In this document: one piece after another, positions 47,511-56,107 of the stretch
How positions within the stretch are numbered: position 1 is the stretch's first letter
Layout of the letters: each line of letters opens with the position of its first letter
NCBI RefSeq assembly: GCF_011046895.1
Contig: NZ_CP049250.1
Span: 806,001 to 870,000, forward strand
Length of the DNA stretch: 64,000 nucleotides
Direction of reading: 5' to 3'
Origin: Rhizobium rhizoryzae
GTDB lineage: Bacteria; Pseudomonadota; Alphaproteobacteria; Rhizobiales; Rhizobiaceae
Notes under the pieces: generated by a model
What the model saw: only the letters and a program-made list of their open reading frames with translations
Told to the model about the DNA's origin: nothing
The model's database searches: none
Position numbers and translations under genes: made by a program

Positions 47511-47539
47511 ATATATGATTTACGGTCGGCGGGAACAAG
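47511..47539 (-). promoter_or_regulatory. Predicted promoter of the anti-SD small RNA
   Basis: On the minus strand CTTGTT (47539-47534) and ATATAT (47516-47511) are exactly 17 bases apart, close to the alphaproteobacterial CTTGAC-N17-CTATAT form. The expected start is near 47504, seven bases before hairpin 1. Confidence 0.65.
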
Positions 47540-47737
47540 AGTTTCACCGCAATGCAGCAATGCGTATACTGCATATCTCTTCTCGCCGCCGCCAAATGTT
47601 TGAGCGATTGCTATGGGGAGGCTTTGGAAGGATGGGGCGGAGACCCTCGATCTTCAGGGTGATTTCTCTTTTGATCAAGCTGGGATTGAAGTAGGCATTC
47701 ACTCGATAGATCCGAGACTTGATAACCGAGGGCAGGC

Positions 47738-48364
47738 ATGAGCACGACGATCCGCTATCACGAGGGCGACATTTCCGGGTTGGACATGAAGCGATACACG
47801 GATGCTGTTGCAATCGACACGGAGACTCTGGGCCTTGTTCCGCGCCGAGACCGCCTTTGCGTCGTCCAGCTCTCGCCCGGAGACGGCACAGCGGACGTTA
47901 TTCGCATTGCCCGCGGTCAACCCCAGGCACCGAATCTTTGCAGTCTTCTGGCCGATGCTTCGCGGCAAAAGATCTTTCATTATGGCCGGTTCGATATCGC
48001 GGTGCTTTTCCATACCTTCGGCGTGACGACGGAAAACGTGTTCTGCACCAAGATCGCCTCCCGCCTTACCCGTACCTATACGGACCGCCACGGCCTGAAG
48101 GACAATCTCAAGGAGTTGCTTGAGGTCGATATCTCCAAGGCGCAGCAGCAGACAGACTGGGCGGCCGAGGTCCTGTCTCAGGCACAGCTCGAATATGCAG
48201 CCTCGGATGTTCTGCATCTGCACGCGTTGCGAGACAAGCTGCTCGCACGCCTGATGCGTGACGATCGTATGGAACTGGCGGCAGCCTGTTTTGCCTTCTT
48301 GCCGACACGTTCGAAACTCGACCTTCTCGGCTGGGAAGAGACGGATATCTTCGCCCATAGTTGA
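47738..48364 (+). CDS. RNase D-like 3'-5' exonuclease
   Basis: This 208-residue protein has the DEDDy exonuclease domain of RNase D: Exo I VAIDTETLGL (near residue 25), Exo II HYGRFDIAVL (near 82) and Exo III QLEYAASDVLHLHALR with the conserved Tyr and Asp (near 152). It ends right after this domain and lacks the C-terminal HRDC domains of E. coli RNase D (about 375 residues), so it is the short form common in alphaproteobacteria. It may trim tRNA or other small RNA 3' ends. It has its own upstream region containing the leftward small RNA. Confidence 0.9.
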   Translation: MSTTIRYHEGDISGLDMKRYTDAVAIDTETLGLVPRRDRLCVVQLSPGDGTADVIRIARGQPQAPNLCSLLADASRQKIFHYGRFDIAVLFHTFGVTTENVFCTKIASRLTRTYTDRHGLKDNLKELLEVDISKAQQQTDWAAEVLSQAQLEYAASDVLHLHALRDKLLARLMRDDRMELAAACFAFLPTRSKLDLLGWEETDIFAHS

Positions 48365-48592
48365 TGGTTGCAAAGGTGATCGACTGGTTCGATTTGCGAC
48401 ATATTGATTGCCTGATCGCAATAAAACCGGCCTCCCGGCGGAGTTTGTTTACCAAAGATTTACCTTGATCTGGGCAGGCTGACAGCCTGTCGGCAGATTC
48501 ACGTCATGAGACGTGGCGCAGGGAAAGGAAACCCGGGAGGCTCCTGAAGTTCGCCGAAATGCCCGTTGTTCCAGGCAAGCGGAGGTGTCCCT

Positions 48593-50314
48593 ATGCTGCC
48601 GCCTATTTCCAGCGTTGCCTCTCTCCGTCCGGCACAATCACCCCAGGACGCACCAGTTGAAGCCCCGTCCATCAAACCGCCAGCAGGCAGTGACATTGAG
48701 CCGGTAATCCCGGTCAATGCGGCTCAACCCGTTCAGGAACGGCTTGTCGCACTCGCACTTGCCGGACAGCTTTCCAGCGGGCGCAGCATTGCCAATGTGA
48801 CGGACATGATCGGCTCCTTGTTGAACATCGAGCGGCAACCAGACGAAAGCATGGCAAACTTTACGGAGCGGTTGCTGGACGCTCTGAAGGCATTGCCTCC
48901 ATCCGCTCAAGCCGCTCTGCAGAAAGCGCTCAATCAGTGGGTCCGTGGTTTGGCGATTGGCATGCTTGTGCAGGCACTGCGTAATCCAGCAGGGCCGGAG
49001 GCTACGAAGCTTGCGGCGCAGCTGGAAACGGTCGGTCGCGATCGCGAGGCGGCTCAGCGTCAAATCACAGCCGGCTATACCGATCTTGACGATATCGACG
49101 ACTTTTCAGAGACGTTTCGGCCTGTCATTCCGCCAAAAGCCGCCAATGATACGGGGGCGATAGATCAGTCTCGAACCACCCGTCCTATGCTGCAGCTGCC
49201 AGAGCAGGTTCCAGGCGACCTGCGGGCGCCTACTCGATCTGCCCTTTCCAGCGGCCAACCAATGGCCGATCGAGGTCCGCAAGAAGCCATATCTGGAGCC
49301 GACGAGCCTGTCAGTCTTGAGATCGCCATCAAGGGCAGTGATTCGGATATTGACCGGGCGGCTTCGCAACGCGCAGTTCCGGGGGGCCGAAGCGCGATGC
49401 CCTCCAGCACATCGCCTGCCCTGGCCACGGCAATGCCGGCGTCGCTCCCCCAATCCGACAGCGAGGCGGCAGCAGATTCGCTGCCTAACCTCACGAAGGT
49501 TTCTGCCAGCACTTCAACCAAAGCCGAAACGCTGCAGACGGGGAACCCTTCTCTCACTCTGGACGAGAGTGATTTTGACGAAAGGGGCTATCGGCAGATC
49601 CTGCCCAACGCCTATGGTGAAGCAGATGAGGAGGCAGGGACACGCCCGACGGATGTGAAAACCACTGCCAACCCAACTGGCCGCGCAGTGCAAGCAAATG
49701 ATGCTATGCTTGCCAAGCGATTGATCCTTGAAGCCTCGGAAGTGCAGATCATGGGCGGCGCAGAGGGGGAAAACAGCTCCAATCTGTTTTTTCAGCGCAT
49801 CGGAGTAGCCAGCTCGGCAGCTGGGGAAGATGTGCTTGAAGGTCTGAACAAGGAGGCGCTGATCGCACGGCAAGCAGCCGCTTCCAAAGATCACGCACCA
49901 GTTTTGAAATCGTCCCCACCAGACGCCATGTCCGTGCCCAGTGCGGCGGAGATCATTCCACAGCCTGCGATCCCGCTCAGTCTGACCGCGGCCTTGCTTC
50001 AGGATGAATCCGCCATCGCGGGTCTGGCGCAGGCTCTGGTCCAGATGCGGACAGTCCTGAAGGAAAGTGCTGTGCCGGCGCATGTGCTCTACCCCTCAGA
50101 CGGCGGACCGGGTGACGATGAGGATGCCCTGATTCCGGCGGTGGAGGCAGAGGATGAGGACCGGCACCACAGGCGGCGGCGAGACAATCAGCAAGACCAA
50201 TCCCGTGACCGTGATGAGGCTTCGCATCGCAGCGGCGCTCCCGAGACATCTGAAGCGGACGAAACTACCTCGGCAGAATCATCCGACTTCTACGGGCGAC
50301 TGGGCGGCTGGTAA
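48593..50314 (+). CDS. large mostly disordered protein, unrecognised
   Basis: This 573-residue protein starts at an ATG with GGAGG seven bases upstream (48593); an upstream TTG at 48566 would add nine residues. Residues about 50-140 look helical and ordered, with a segment PDESMANFTERLLDALKALP and a QALRNPAGPEATKLAAQLE block. The middle (about 150-420) is Ser/Ala/Asp-rich low complexity. A second ordered piece (about 465-500, LSLTAALLQDESAIAGLAQA) precedes a highly charged tail with DRHHRRRRDN and a conserved-looking end FYGRLGGW. No signal peptide or membrane span. It lies between the RNase D-like gene and convergent rpsA. I do not recognise a family. Confidence 0.75.
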   Translation: MLPPISSVASLRPAQSPQDAPVEAPSIKPPAGSDIEPVIPVNAAQPVQERLVALALAGQLSSGRSIANVTDMIGSLLNIERQPDESMANFTERLLDALKALPPSAQAALQKALNQWVRGLAIGMLVQALRNPAGPEATKLAAQLETVGRDREAAQRQITAGYTDLDDIDDFSETFRPVIPPKAANDTGAIDQSRTTRPMLQLPEQVPGDLRAPTRSALSSGQPMADRGPQEAISGADEPVSLEIAIKGSDSDIDRAASQRAVPGGRSAMPSSTSPALATAMPASLPQSDSEAAADSLPNLTKVSASTSTKAETLQTGNPSLTLDESDFDERGYRQILPNAYGEADEEAGTRPTDVKTTANPTGRAVQANDAMLAKRLILEASEVQIMGGAEGENSSNLFFQRIGVASSAAGEDVLEGLNKEALIARQAAASKDHAPVLKSSPPDAMSVPSAAEIIPQPAIPLSLTAALLQDESAIAGLAQALVQMRTVLKESAVPAHVLYPSDGGPGDDEDALIPAVEAEDEDRHHRRRRDNQQDQSRDRDEASHRSGAPETSEADETTSAESSDFYGRLGGW

Positions 50315-50322
50315 CAGGCAAC

Positions 50323-50361
50323 AAAAAAACCCGCCGGGGCCAATCAAGGCACCGGCGGGTT
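50323..50361 (-). terminator. Intrinsic terminator of rpsA
   Basis: Arms AACCCGCCGG (50328-50337) and CCGGCGGGTT (50352-50361) form a 10-bp stem with a 14-base loop. Read leftward the stem is followed by a run of seven T, so it ends cmk-rpsA transcription; it may also end the rightward gene. Confidence 0.93.
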
Positions 50362-50383
50362 GTTCTATTCAGTCCAGCGACGA

Positions 50384-52087
50384 TTAGTCGTTGCTGCGGT
50401 TCTTCAGAGCCGCGCCCAGGATGTCGCCGAGCGACGCGCCAGAATCGGACGAACCGAACTGTGCAACAGCTTCCTTCTCTTCTGCGATCTCGAGAGCCTT
50501 GATCGACAGCATGACCTTGCGGTCCTTCTTGGAGAAGTTGACGACGCGAGCATCAAAGACCTGGCCAACGGAGAAGCGCTCAGGACGCTGATCATCGCGG
50601 TCGCGGGCAAGATCGCCGCGGCGGATGAACGACGTGATGTCTTCATGGTTGACGAGCTTCACTTCAACGCCGCCATCGTTAACACCGATGACCTCGCACG
50701 AAACGACAGCGTTCTTGCGCAGTTCGCCAGAGGAAGCGGCTTCACCGACCGTATCACGGCCGAGCTGCTTGATACCGAGCGAAATGCGTTCCTTCTCGAC
50801 GTCCACATCCAGAACGACAGCCTTGACGACATCGCCCTTGTTGAACTCTTCGATGACCTGCTCGCCTGGACGGTTCCAGTCGAGGTCGGACAGGTGAACC
50901 ATGCCATCGACGTCGCCTTCGAGGCCGATGAACAGGCCGAATTCGGTCTTGTTCTTGACTTCGCCTTCAACTTCCGTGCCAGCCGGATGGCTGTAGGCAA
51001 ATGCCTGCCACGGATTTTCGAGGGTCTGCTTCAGGCCGAGCGAGATACGACGCTTGGACGGATCGACTTCGAGAACGACCACGTCAACTTCCTGGCTCGT
51101 GGACAGGATCTTGCCGGGGTGAACGTTCTTCTTCGTCCAGGACATTTCGGAGATGTGGATGAGGCCTTCGATGCCCGGCTCCAGCTCAACGAATGCACCG
51201 TAGTCGGTGATGTTGGTGACGGTACCGGAGATCTTCTTGCCAACCGGGTACTTGGCGGAGATGCCATCCCACGGATCCGACTCGAGCTGCTTCATGCCGA
51301 GCGAGATGCGGTGAGTTTCCTGGTTGATACGGATGATCTGAACCTTGACCTGCTGGCCGATGTTCAGGATTTCCGACGGATGGTTCACACGGCGCCATGC
51401 CATGTCGGTGACGTGCAGCAGGCCGTCGATCCCGCCGAGGTCAACGAACGCACCGTAATCGGTGATGTTCTTGACGACGCCGTCAACAACCTGACCTTCT
51501 TCGAGGTTCTGAACGATTTCAGAACGCTGCTCGGCACGGGACTCTTCCAGAACCGTACGACGCGAAACAACGATGTTGCCGCGACGCTTGTCCATCTTGA
51601 GGATTTCGAAGGGCTGCGGGTTATGCATCAGAGGCGTTACGTCACGAATCGGACGGATATCGACCTGAGAGCGCGGAAGGAAGGCAACAGCGCCGTCGAG
51701 GTCAACCGTGAAGCCGCCCTTGACCTGGTTGAAGATAACGCCTTCAACGCGCTCGCCAGCTTCGAACTTGGCTTCGAGCTTGATCCAGCTTTCTTCGCGG
51801 CGAGCCTTTTCGCGCGACAGAACAGCTTCGCCGAGAGCATTTTCAATGCGCTCTACGTAAACTTCAACTTCGTCGCCGACCTTGAGCGAGCCGTCCTTGC
51901 CCTTGGCGCCGAATTCCTTCAGCGGAACGCGGCCTTCAACCTTGAGGCCTACGTCGATAACCGCGACGTCCTTCTCGATTGCCGTGACTGTACCCTTGGC
52001 AACATAGCCTTCGGCCAGATCGTTAGAGGCAAAGGATTCTTCGAGAAGGGCTGCGAAATCTTCCCGCGTGGGGGTTGCTACTGACAT
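50384..52087 (-). CDS. rpsA: 30S ribosomal protein S1
   Basis: This 567-residue protein has six S1 RNA-binding repeats, the first two diverged for ribosome contact and the others for mRNA, with repeated GTVTNITDYGAFVELEPGIE and KNITDYGAFVDLGGIDGLLH blocks. The ATG at 52087 (MSVATPTRED) has AGGAG five bases upstream; an ORF start at 52123 would include that element. The C-terminal tail is short and acidic to neutral. It is 171 bp downstream of cmk in the same direction, a conserved pair, and is closed by a strong terminator. Confidence 0.97.
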   Translation of the reverse strand: MSVATPTREDFAALLEESFASNDLAEGYVAKGTVTAIEKDVAVIDVGLKVEGRVPLKEFGAKGKDGSLKVGDEVEVYVERIENALGEAVLSREKARREESWIKLEAKFEAGERVEGVIFNQVKGGFTVDLDGAVAFLPRSQVDIRPIRDVTPLMHNPQPFEILKMDKRRGNIVVSRRTVLEESRAEQRSEIVQNLEEGQVVDGVVKNITDYGAFVDLGGIDGLLHVTDMAWRRVNHPSEILNIGQQVKVQIIRINQETHRISLGMKQLESDPWDGISAKYPVGKKISGTVTNITDYGAFVELEPGIEGLIHISEMSWTKKNVHPGKILSTSQEVDVVVLEVDPSKRRISLGLKQTLENPWQAFAYSHPAGTEVEGEVKNKTEFGLFIGLEGDVDGMVHLSDLDWNRPGEQVIEEFNKGDVVKAVVLDVDVEKERISLGIKQLGRDTVGEAASSGELRKNAVVSCEVIGVNDGGVEVKLVNHEDITSFIRRGDLARDRDDQRPERFSVGQVFDARVVNFSKKDRKVMLSIKALEIAEEKEAVAQFGSSDSGASLGDILGAALKNRSND

Positions 52088-52258
52088 GAAATCTCCTGAT
52101 CGTGCCGTTTGTCTGGCACGCAATGCGCCGGGGGTTGGTGTTGTTCATACCCAAAGAACAAGTCCGCCCTACACACTTCGAGGGCAATCCGGCGCAGGAC
52201 CCATATCTTCAAGCTTAGTCTGTTCAGTCTCCGGTTCACCGGCTTGGCCGACGGACCG

Positions 52259-52894
52259 TCAATTGGGGTTCAGGACTGCGTCGATCAAGATCTTGGCTGC
52301 CTGAAATGCGGCCTCTATACTCATTTCCGATGTATCAAGCAAGTGCGCATCATCTGCCGGTTTCAAAGGGCTATCGGCGCGACCCATATCGCGTTCATCG
52401 CGCTTTTTGACATCTTCGAAAATGGCCTCGTAATCGGCACTTCCACCATTTGCGATGATTTCGTCATGACGACGCCTTGCTCGCACGTCCGGCGAGGCCG
52501 TCACATACAGCTTGACCTGCGCCTGTGGGCAGACAACCGTGCCGATATCGCGCCCATCCAATACGGTTCCCGGCTCTCGGTTCGAAAAGGCGCGCTGGGC
52601 TTCGACAAGGGCGCGCCGAACCGACGGCATGACTGCGATTTTGGAGGCCGCCTCTCCAATATGGTGCTGCGCCAGGACGGAGCGATCAAGACCGGCCAGA
52701 TCGACCTCGCAAGCCATTTTCTCGGCCACGGCCTCGTCGTCCAGCGGCAGGCCGGCATCCAGAAGCGCCTTTGCGGTGGCCCGGTAAGTCAGGCCCGTAT
52801 CGAGGTGATGGAAGCCGTAGGTATCGGCTATCTTGCGCGAGAGCGTTCCTTTGCCGGCAGCAGCTGGCCCATCGATCGCGATGATAAAAGTCAT
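52259..52894 (-). CDS. cmk: Cytidylate kinase
   Basis: This 211-residue enzyme phosphorylates CMP and dCMP. The P-loop [19 protein letters not shown] is at residues 5-23, the CMP-binding [13 protein letters not shown] follows at 34-46, and the [15 protein letters not shown] block is near 114. In many alphaproteobacteria aroA lies directly upstream in the same unit; here only a 265-bp stretch with no aroA-like sequence separates cmk from the divergent TIGR02300 gene. rpsA follows. Confidence 0.95.
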   Translation of the reverse strand: MTFIIAIDGPAAAGKGTLSRKIADTYGFHHLDTGLTYRATAKALLDAGLPLDDEAVAEKMACEVDLAGLDRSVLAQHHIGEAASKIAVMPSVRRALVEAQRAFSNREPGTVLDGRDIGTVVCPQAQVKLYVTASPDVRARRRHDEIIANGGSADYEAIFEDVKKRDERDMGRADSPLKPADDAHLLDTSEMSIEAAFQAAKILIDAVLNPN

Positions 52895-53160
52895 GACTCA
52901 CTCCCGAAAATCAACGGGATCCGGCTTAACGAAATATCCGCCGCATGACCAGACGGAGAAGTTTTGTATTGTCCTCGTGAGTTGATGGGAGACAACGCGC
53001 ACGCGACAGGTTCTGCAAAAGGGCCGGAAACCGGGCATTTACATGCGAAGTTTGCCTTTGACATGGGGATTTACAAGCTTTAATGGGACCGGCTAACATT
53101 TTTGAGCGTCGCATTTGCGGCAACGCCGAACTGATCGGCCATTCTCACGGGGCATCCACA

Positions 53161-53547
53161 GTGGCAAAAGCGGAACTTGGAACCAAGCGTACCGACCCGG
53201 ATACGGGCAAGAAATTCTACGACCTGAACAGAGATCCGGTCGTCTCTCCTTACACCGGCAAATCCTGGCCACTCTCTTTCTTTGAAGAGAACACGGCGCA
53301 GATGAAGATGGAGCAGGCCGAAGAGGAAGAGGTCGCCGAAGTCGATACGGAAAATCCCGATGTCGAACTGGTCTCGCTCGAAGAGGGTGATGACGCGGCG
53401 GCTGGCGATGACATTCCGGATATGGGCGATGACGACGTCGAGATCGACGGCGACGACGACGACACGTTCCTGGAAGCCGATGAAGATGATGATGATGACG
53501 ATGTGTCCGGCATCATCGGCGTCGGTGGCGACGAAGACGAAGTCTAA
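53161..53547 (+). CDS. TIGR02300 family acidic protein
   Basis: This 128-residue protein belongs to the TIGR02300 family of alphaproteobacteria. The N-terminal 40 residues are conserved (AKAELGTKRTDPDTGKKFYD, then NRDPVVSPYTGKSWPLSF), and the rest is almost wholly Asp/Glu-rich (for example DGDDDDTFLEADEDDDDDD), giving a strongly negative protein. The GTG at 53161 is the family start; a longer ATG frame from 53083 adds 26 residues not in the family. Function unknown. It is divergent from cmk and followed by a terminator and tRNA-Ala. Confidence 0.9.
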   Translation: MAKAELGTKRTDPDTGKKFYDLNRDPVVSPYTGKSWPLSFFEENTAQMKMEQAEEEEVAEVDTENPDVELVSLEEGDDAAAGDDIPDMGDDDVEIDGDDDDTFLEADEDDDDDDVSGIIGVGGDEDEV

Positions 53548-53563
53548 GCTCTTGAATTTCGAG

Positions 53564-53591
53564 GCCCGGTGAAAAAAATCACCGGGCTTTT
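53564..53591 (+). terminator. Intrinsic terminator after the TIGR02300 gene
   Basis: Arms GCCCGGTGA (53564-53572) and TCACCGGGC (53579-53587) with an A6 loop are followed by TTTTC. Strong stem, modest T run. Confidence 0.9.
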
Positions 53592-53698
53592 CATTTTCGG
53601 CTTGCGCTTGGAAATTTCCGGAAGTAATAAGCCGCCACCCCGACAGAAGCGCTGCTTCGAACGGGTTCCCGGAACCGGTAAATGCCCGGTACCCTGAT

Positions 53699-53774
<76 letters not shown>

Positions 53775-53865
53775 AACTTTTCCGTTCTAATTCTACGTTT
53801 GAAGCTGTTGCATCTGTCGTAGCAGACGAGCGTTTCAGACCAACCTCGTCGACCTACCAGACCAC

Positions 53866-54120
53866 CTACCGCCGCGGCTCGCCGCCCGGCGCGTAAACGC
53901 TTTTGCTTTCAAAGCGAAACTTGTGGCTGCACTGGCAGCGCAGCATGTATTTGCGGGGATCGCGTGACGCGAATTCGGTCGAGAAGCCCCTCGGCATTTC
54001 GTCGATCTGGAAGCCGGGGTCCTTGCGGCGCGGGTCATCATCCTCGGAAACCTCGGCAAAGCCGGAGTGTCCGCATTGAGGGCATTCAAGTTTCCGGGAG
54101 TATCGATCGCGCGCAGCCAT
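53866..54120 (-). CDS. small zinc-ribbon-like protein
   Basis: This 84-residue protein has a CPQCGH pair at residues 13-18 and a later CQC pair (near 62-64), together a likely zinc ribbon of the type that binds nucleic acid or acts as a small metal-stabilised adaptor. The rest is charged (SEDDDPRRKDPGFQIDEMPR). No closer family is recognised. It lies alone between tRNA-Ala and mpg, leftward. The frame 53835-54089 overlaps it in another phase and is a shadow. Confidence 0.72.
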   Translation of the reverse strand: MAARDRYSRKLECPQCGHSGFAEVSEDDDPRRKDPGFQIDEMPRGFSTEFASRDPRKYMLRCQCSHKFRFESKSVYAPGGEPRR

Positions 54121-54229
54121 GGCGCTTACCTAAGATGGGAGCTTGACGATGGCAAGCCTGCTGATCTTTGACTTGCCGAATGTTTTCGCCGCGTCCAGAT
54201 AGCGACAGGGAAATGGGAGAAAGAGGCGT

Positions 54230-54787
54230 TTGCAGGAATTAGAACAGTTTTTCAACAGGAGCGCCGTCGAGGTTGCCCGCGATCTCATCGGTGCGAGCCT
54301 TTGCGTTGATGGCATTGGCGGGGTCATCGTCGAGACTGAAGCCTATATGCCCGATGATCCGGCTTCGCATAGTTTTCGCGGTCAGACCAACCGCAACCGC
54401 TCCATGTTCGGGCCGCCCGCGCACGCCTATGTCTACCGTTCCTATGGCATCCACTGGTGCCTGAACTTCGTGTGCCTTCCCGCAAGCGCGGTGCTGATCC
54501 GCGCCCTCCAGCCGGTCCACGGCCTGGCAGAAATGGAAGAGCGGCGCCGGGTTTCCGATCCATTACTGCTATGCGCTGGACCCGGAAGGGTTTCCCAGGC
54601 ACTCGGCATCGACATCCGGCATGATGGCCTACCCTTGTCAGACGCGCCCTTCGAACTGAAACCATCCCACGAATCGGTGCTGGTCGTCACAGACCGGAGA
54701 ATCGGCATCAGCAAGGCGGTTGATCATCTCTGGCGCTTCGGTCTGCAGAATTCCGTCTACGTGAGCAAAAAATTCAGGTCGTCTTGA
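54230..54787 (+). CDS. mpg: DNA-3-methyladenine glycosylase (Mpg/AAG type)
   Basis: This 185-residue glycosylase excises alkylated purines and hypoxanthine. It is of the mammalian AAG-like type: GGVIVETEAYMPDDPASHSF with the catalytic Glu near 36-46, then RNRSMFGPPAHAYVYRSYGI with the substrate-intercalating Tyr and active-site residues near 56-75, and the later CAGPGRVSQALGI block near 120. Length is typical. The start is TTG at 54230 with GAGG upstream. It stands alone before the kynurenine operon. Confidence 0.93.
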   Translation: MQELEQFFNRSAVEVARDLIGASLCVDGIGGVIVETEAYMPDDPASHSFRGQTNRNRSMFGPPAHAYVYRSYGIHWCLNFVCLPASAVLIRALQPVHGLAEMEERRRVSDPLLLCAGPGRVSQALGIDIRHDGLPLSDAPFELKPSHESVLVVTDRRIGISKAVDHLWRFGLQNSVYVSKKFRSS

Positions 54788-54818
54788 TTGGTAAAATTGG
54801 CAGTCACCTCACCAAGAC

Positions 54819-54836
54819 TATTTTAAACTTAAAATA
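54819..54836. promoter_or_regulatory. Perfect 18-bp palindrome upstream of the kynurenine operon
   Basis: TATTTTAAACTTAAAATA is two perfect 8-bp arms around AC, in the AT-rich 120-bp region before kynU. Its position about 70 bp from the start suits an operator or promoter-proximal site; Lrp/AsnC-type regulators control such operons in other proteobacteria. Identity of any binding protein is not known. Confidence 0.6.
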
Positions 54837-54907
54837 TCTGGATTATCGTTATCGTCTATATTCTTCGGCTATGACGAGGCGGTGAGGTTTATGATGGGAT
54901 TGTCGGC

Positions 54908-56107
54908 ATGATGGATTTCGCTAGGACACGCAAACTGTTTTACATGCCGGATGGTGTCATTTATCTGGATGGGAATTCGCTCGGGCCCTTGCCGCATTCA
55001 GCCGTCGAGCGGGTTTCCTCGCTGATGACACATCAGTGGGGCGAGATGCTGATCCGCGGCTGGAACGACGCGCAGTGGATGACCATGCCCCGCCGGATAG
55101 GCGACCGCGTTGGCAGACTGATCGGTGCACCTGCCGGAACCGTGGTCATGGGTGACACGCTTTCTATCAAGGTTTATCAGGCACTTGCCTCAGCCCTCGA
55201 TCTCGTTGAAGACAAAAGCCGCAGGGTGATCCTGTCGGACAGCGGTAACTTTCCGTCCGATCTCTACATGGCGGAAGGACTCATAAAGTCTCTCGATCGC
55301 GGTTACGTGCTCAAAGTGGTCGCGCCGGACGAAGTGGAGGCGGCGATCAATGAGACCGTGGCCGTGACGATGCTCACGGAAGTGGATTATCGCACCGGCC
55401 GGCTGCATGACATGAAGGTGCTGACCGCCAAGGCCCATGCCGTGGGTGCACTTGCGATCTGGGATCTGGCGCATTCTGCAGGCGCCATCCCGGTTGACCT
55501 CGCGGGGGCTGAAGCCGATTTCGCCGTGGGCTGCACCTATAAATATCTGAACGGTGGGCCGGGGGCGCCCGCCTTCATCTATGTGGCGCCGAAATGGGCG
55601 GACAAGGCACGTCCTGCCCTCTCGGGATGGCTGGGGCACGAAAGACCGTTTGCTTTCGATCTTACCTATCGTCCGGGCGACGGAATAGACCGCATGCGCG
55701 TCGGTACGCCGCCGATCATTGCGCTGGCGGCGCTCGATGCGGCTCTCGATGCGTGGGACGGCATCGACATGGCCGATATCCGACAGAAGTCGATTGCGCT
55801 GTGCGATCTGTTCATTCGTGAGGTTGAAGGCAAATGCCCGAGCCTGAAACTCGGTTCACCACGCGACGGCACCCAGCGGGGCAGCCAGGTATCCTTCATC
55901 CATCCGGAAGGCTATGCGATCATGCAGGCCTTGATCAGCCGCGGCGTGATTGGTGATTTCCGTGCGCCAGACGCAATCCGCTTTGGTTTCACGCCGCTTT
56001 ATATCGATGAGACCGACGTTCGCGCTGCTGTCGATATTCTGGCCGACATCATGACGAATAATCTCTGGGACCAACCGCAATTCAAGCAGAAGGCGCTCGT
56101 GACGTGA
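54908..56107 (+). CDS. kynU: Kynureninase
   Basis: This 399-residue PLP enzyme cleaves kynurenine to anthranilate and alanine. It has the N-terminal [12 protein letters not shown], the PLP Asp in [15 protein letters not shown] (Asp186), and the PLP-binding Lys in [12 protein letters not shown] (Lys212). It overlaps kynA by four bases (ATGA). Together with kynA and the formamidase gene it completes tryptophan to anthranilate. The upstream ribosome binding site is weak, which may indicate lower basal output; an 18-bp palindrome lies in front. Confidence 0.96.
   Translation: MMDFARTRKLFYMPDGVIYLDGNSLGPLPHSAVERVSSLMTHQWGEMLIRGWNDAQWMTMPRRIGDRVGRLIGAPAGTVVMGDTLSIKVYQALASALDLVEDKSRRVILSDSGNFPSDLYMAEGLIKSLDRGYVLKVVAPDEVEAAINETVAVTMLTEVDYRTGRLHDMKVLTAKAHAVGALAIWDLAHSAGAIPVDLAGAEADFAVGCTYKYLNGGPGAPAFIYVAPKWADKARPALSGWLGHERPFAFDLTYRPGDGIDRMRVGTPPIIALAALDAALDAWDGIDMADIRQKSIALCDLFIREVEGKCPSLKLGSPRDGTQRGSQVSFIHPEGYAIMQALISRGVIGDFRAPDAIRFGFTPLYIDETDVRAAVDILADIMTNNLWDQPQFKQKALVT

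Noticed and set aside
47560..47694. Rightward 44-residue basic peptide frame (MRILHISSRR...) upstream of the RNase D-like gene
   Set aside because: No ribosome binding site before the ATG and no recognisable composition beyond basic charge; the region is better explained as the upstream flank of the leftward small RNA.
48474..48488. CAGGCTGACAGCCTG palindrome after the RNase D-like gene
   Set aside because: Short stem with no T run; too weak alone to call a terminator or operator.
50360..52084. Rightward 574-residue frame
   Set aside because: Antisense to rpsA, whose repeats and terminator are clear.
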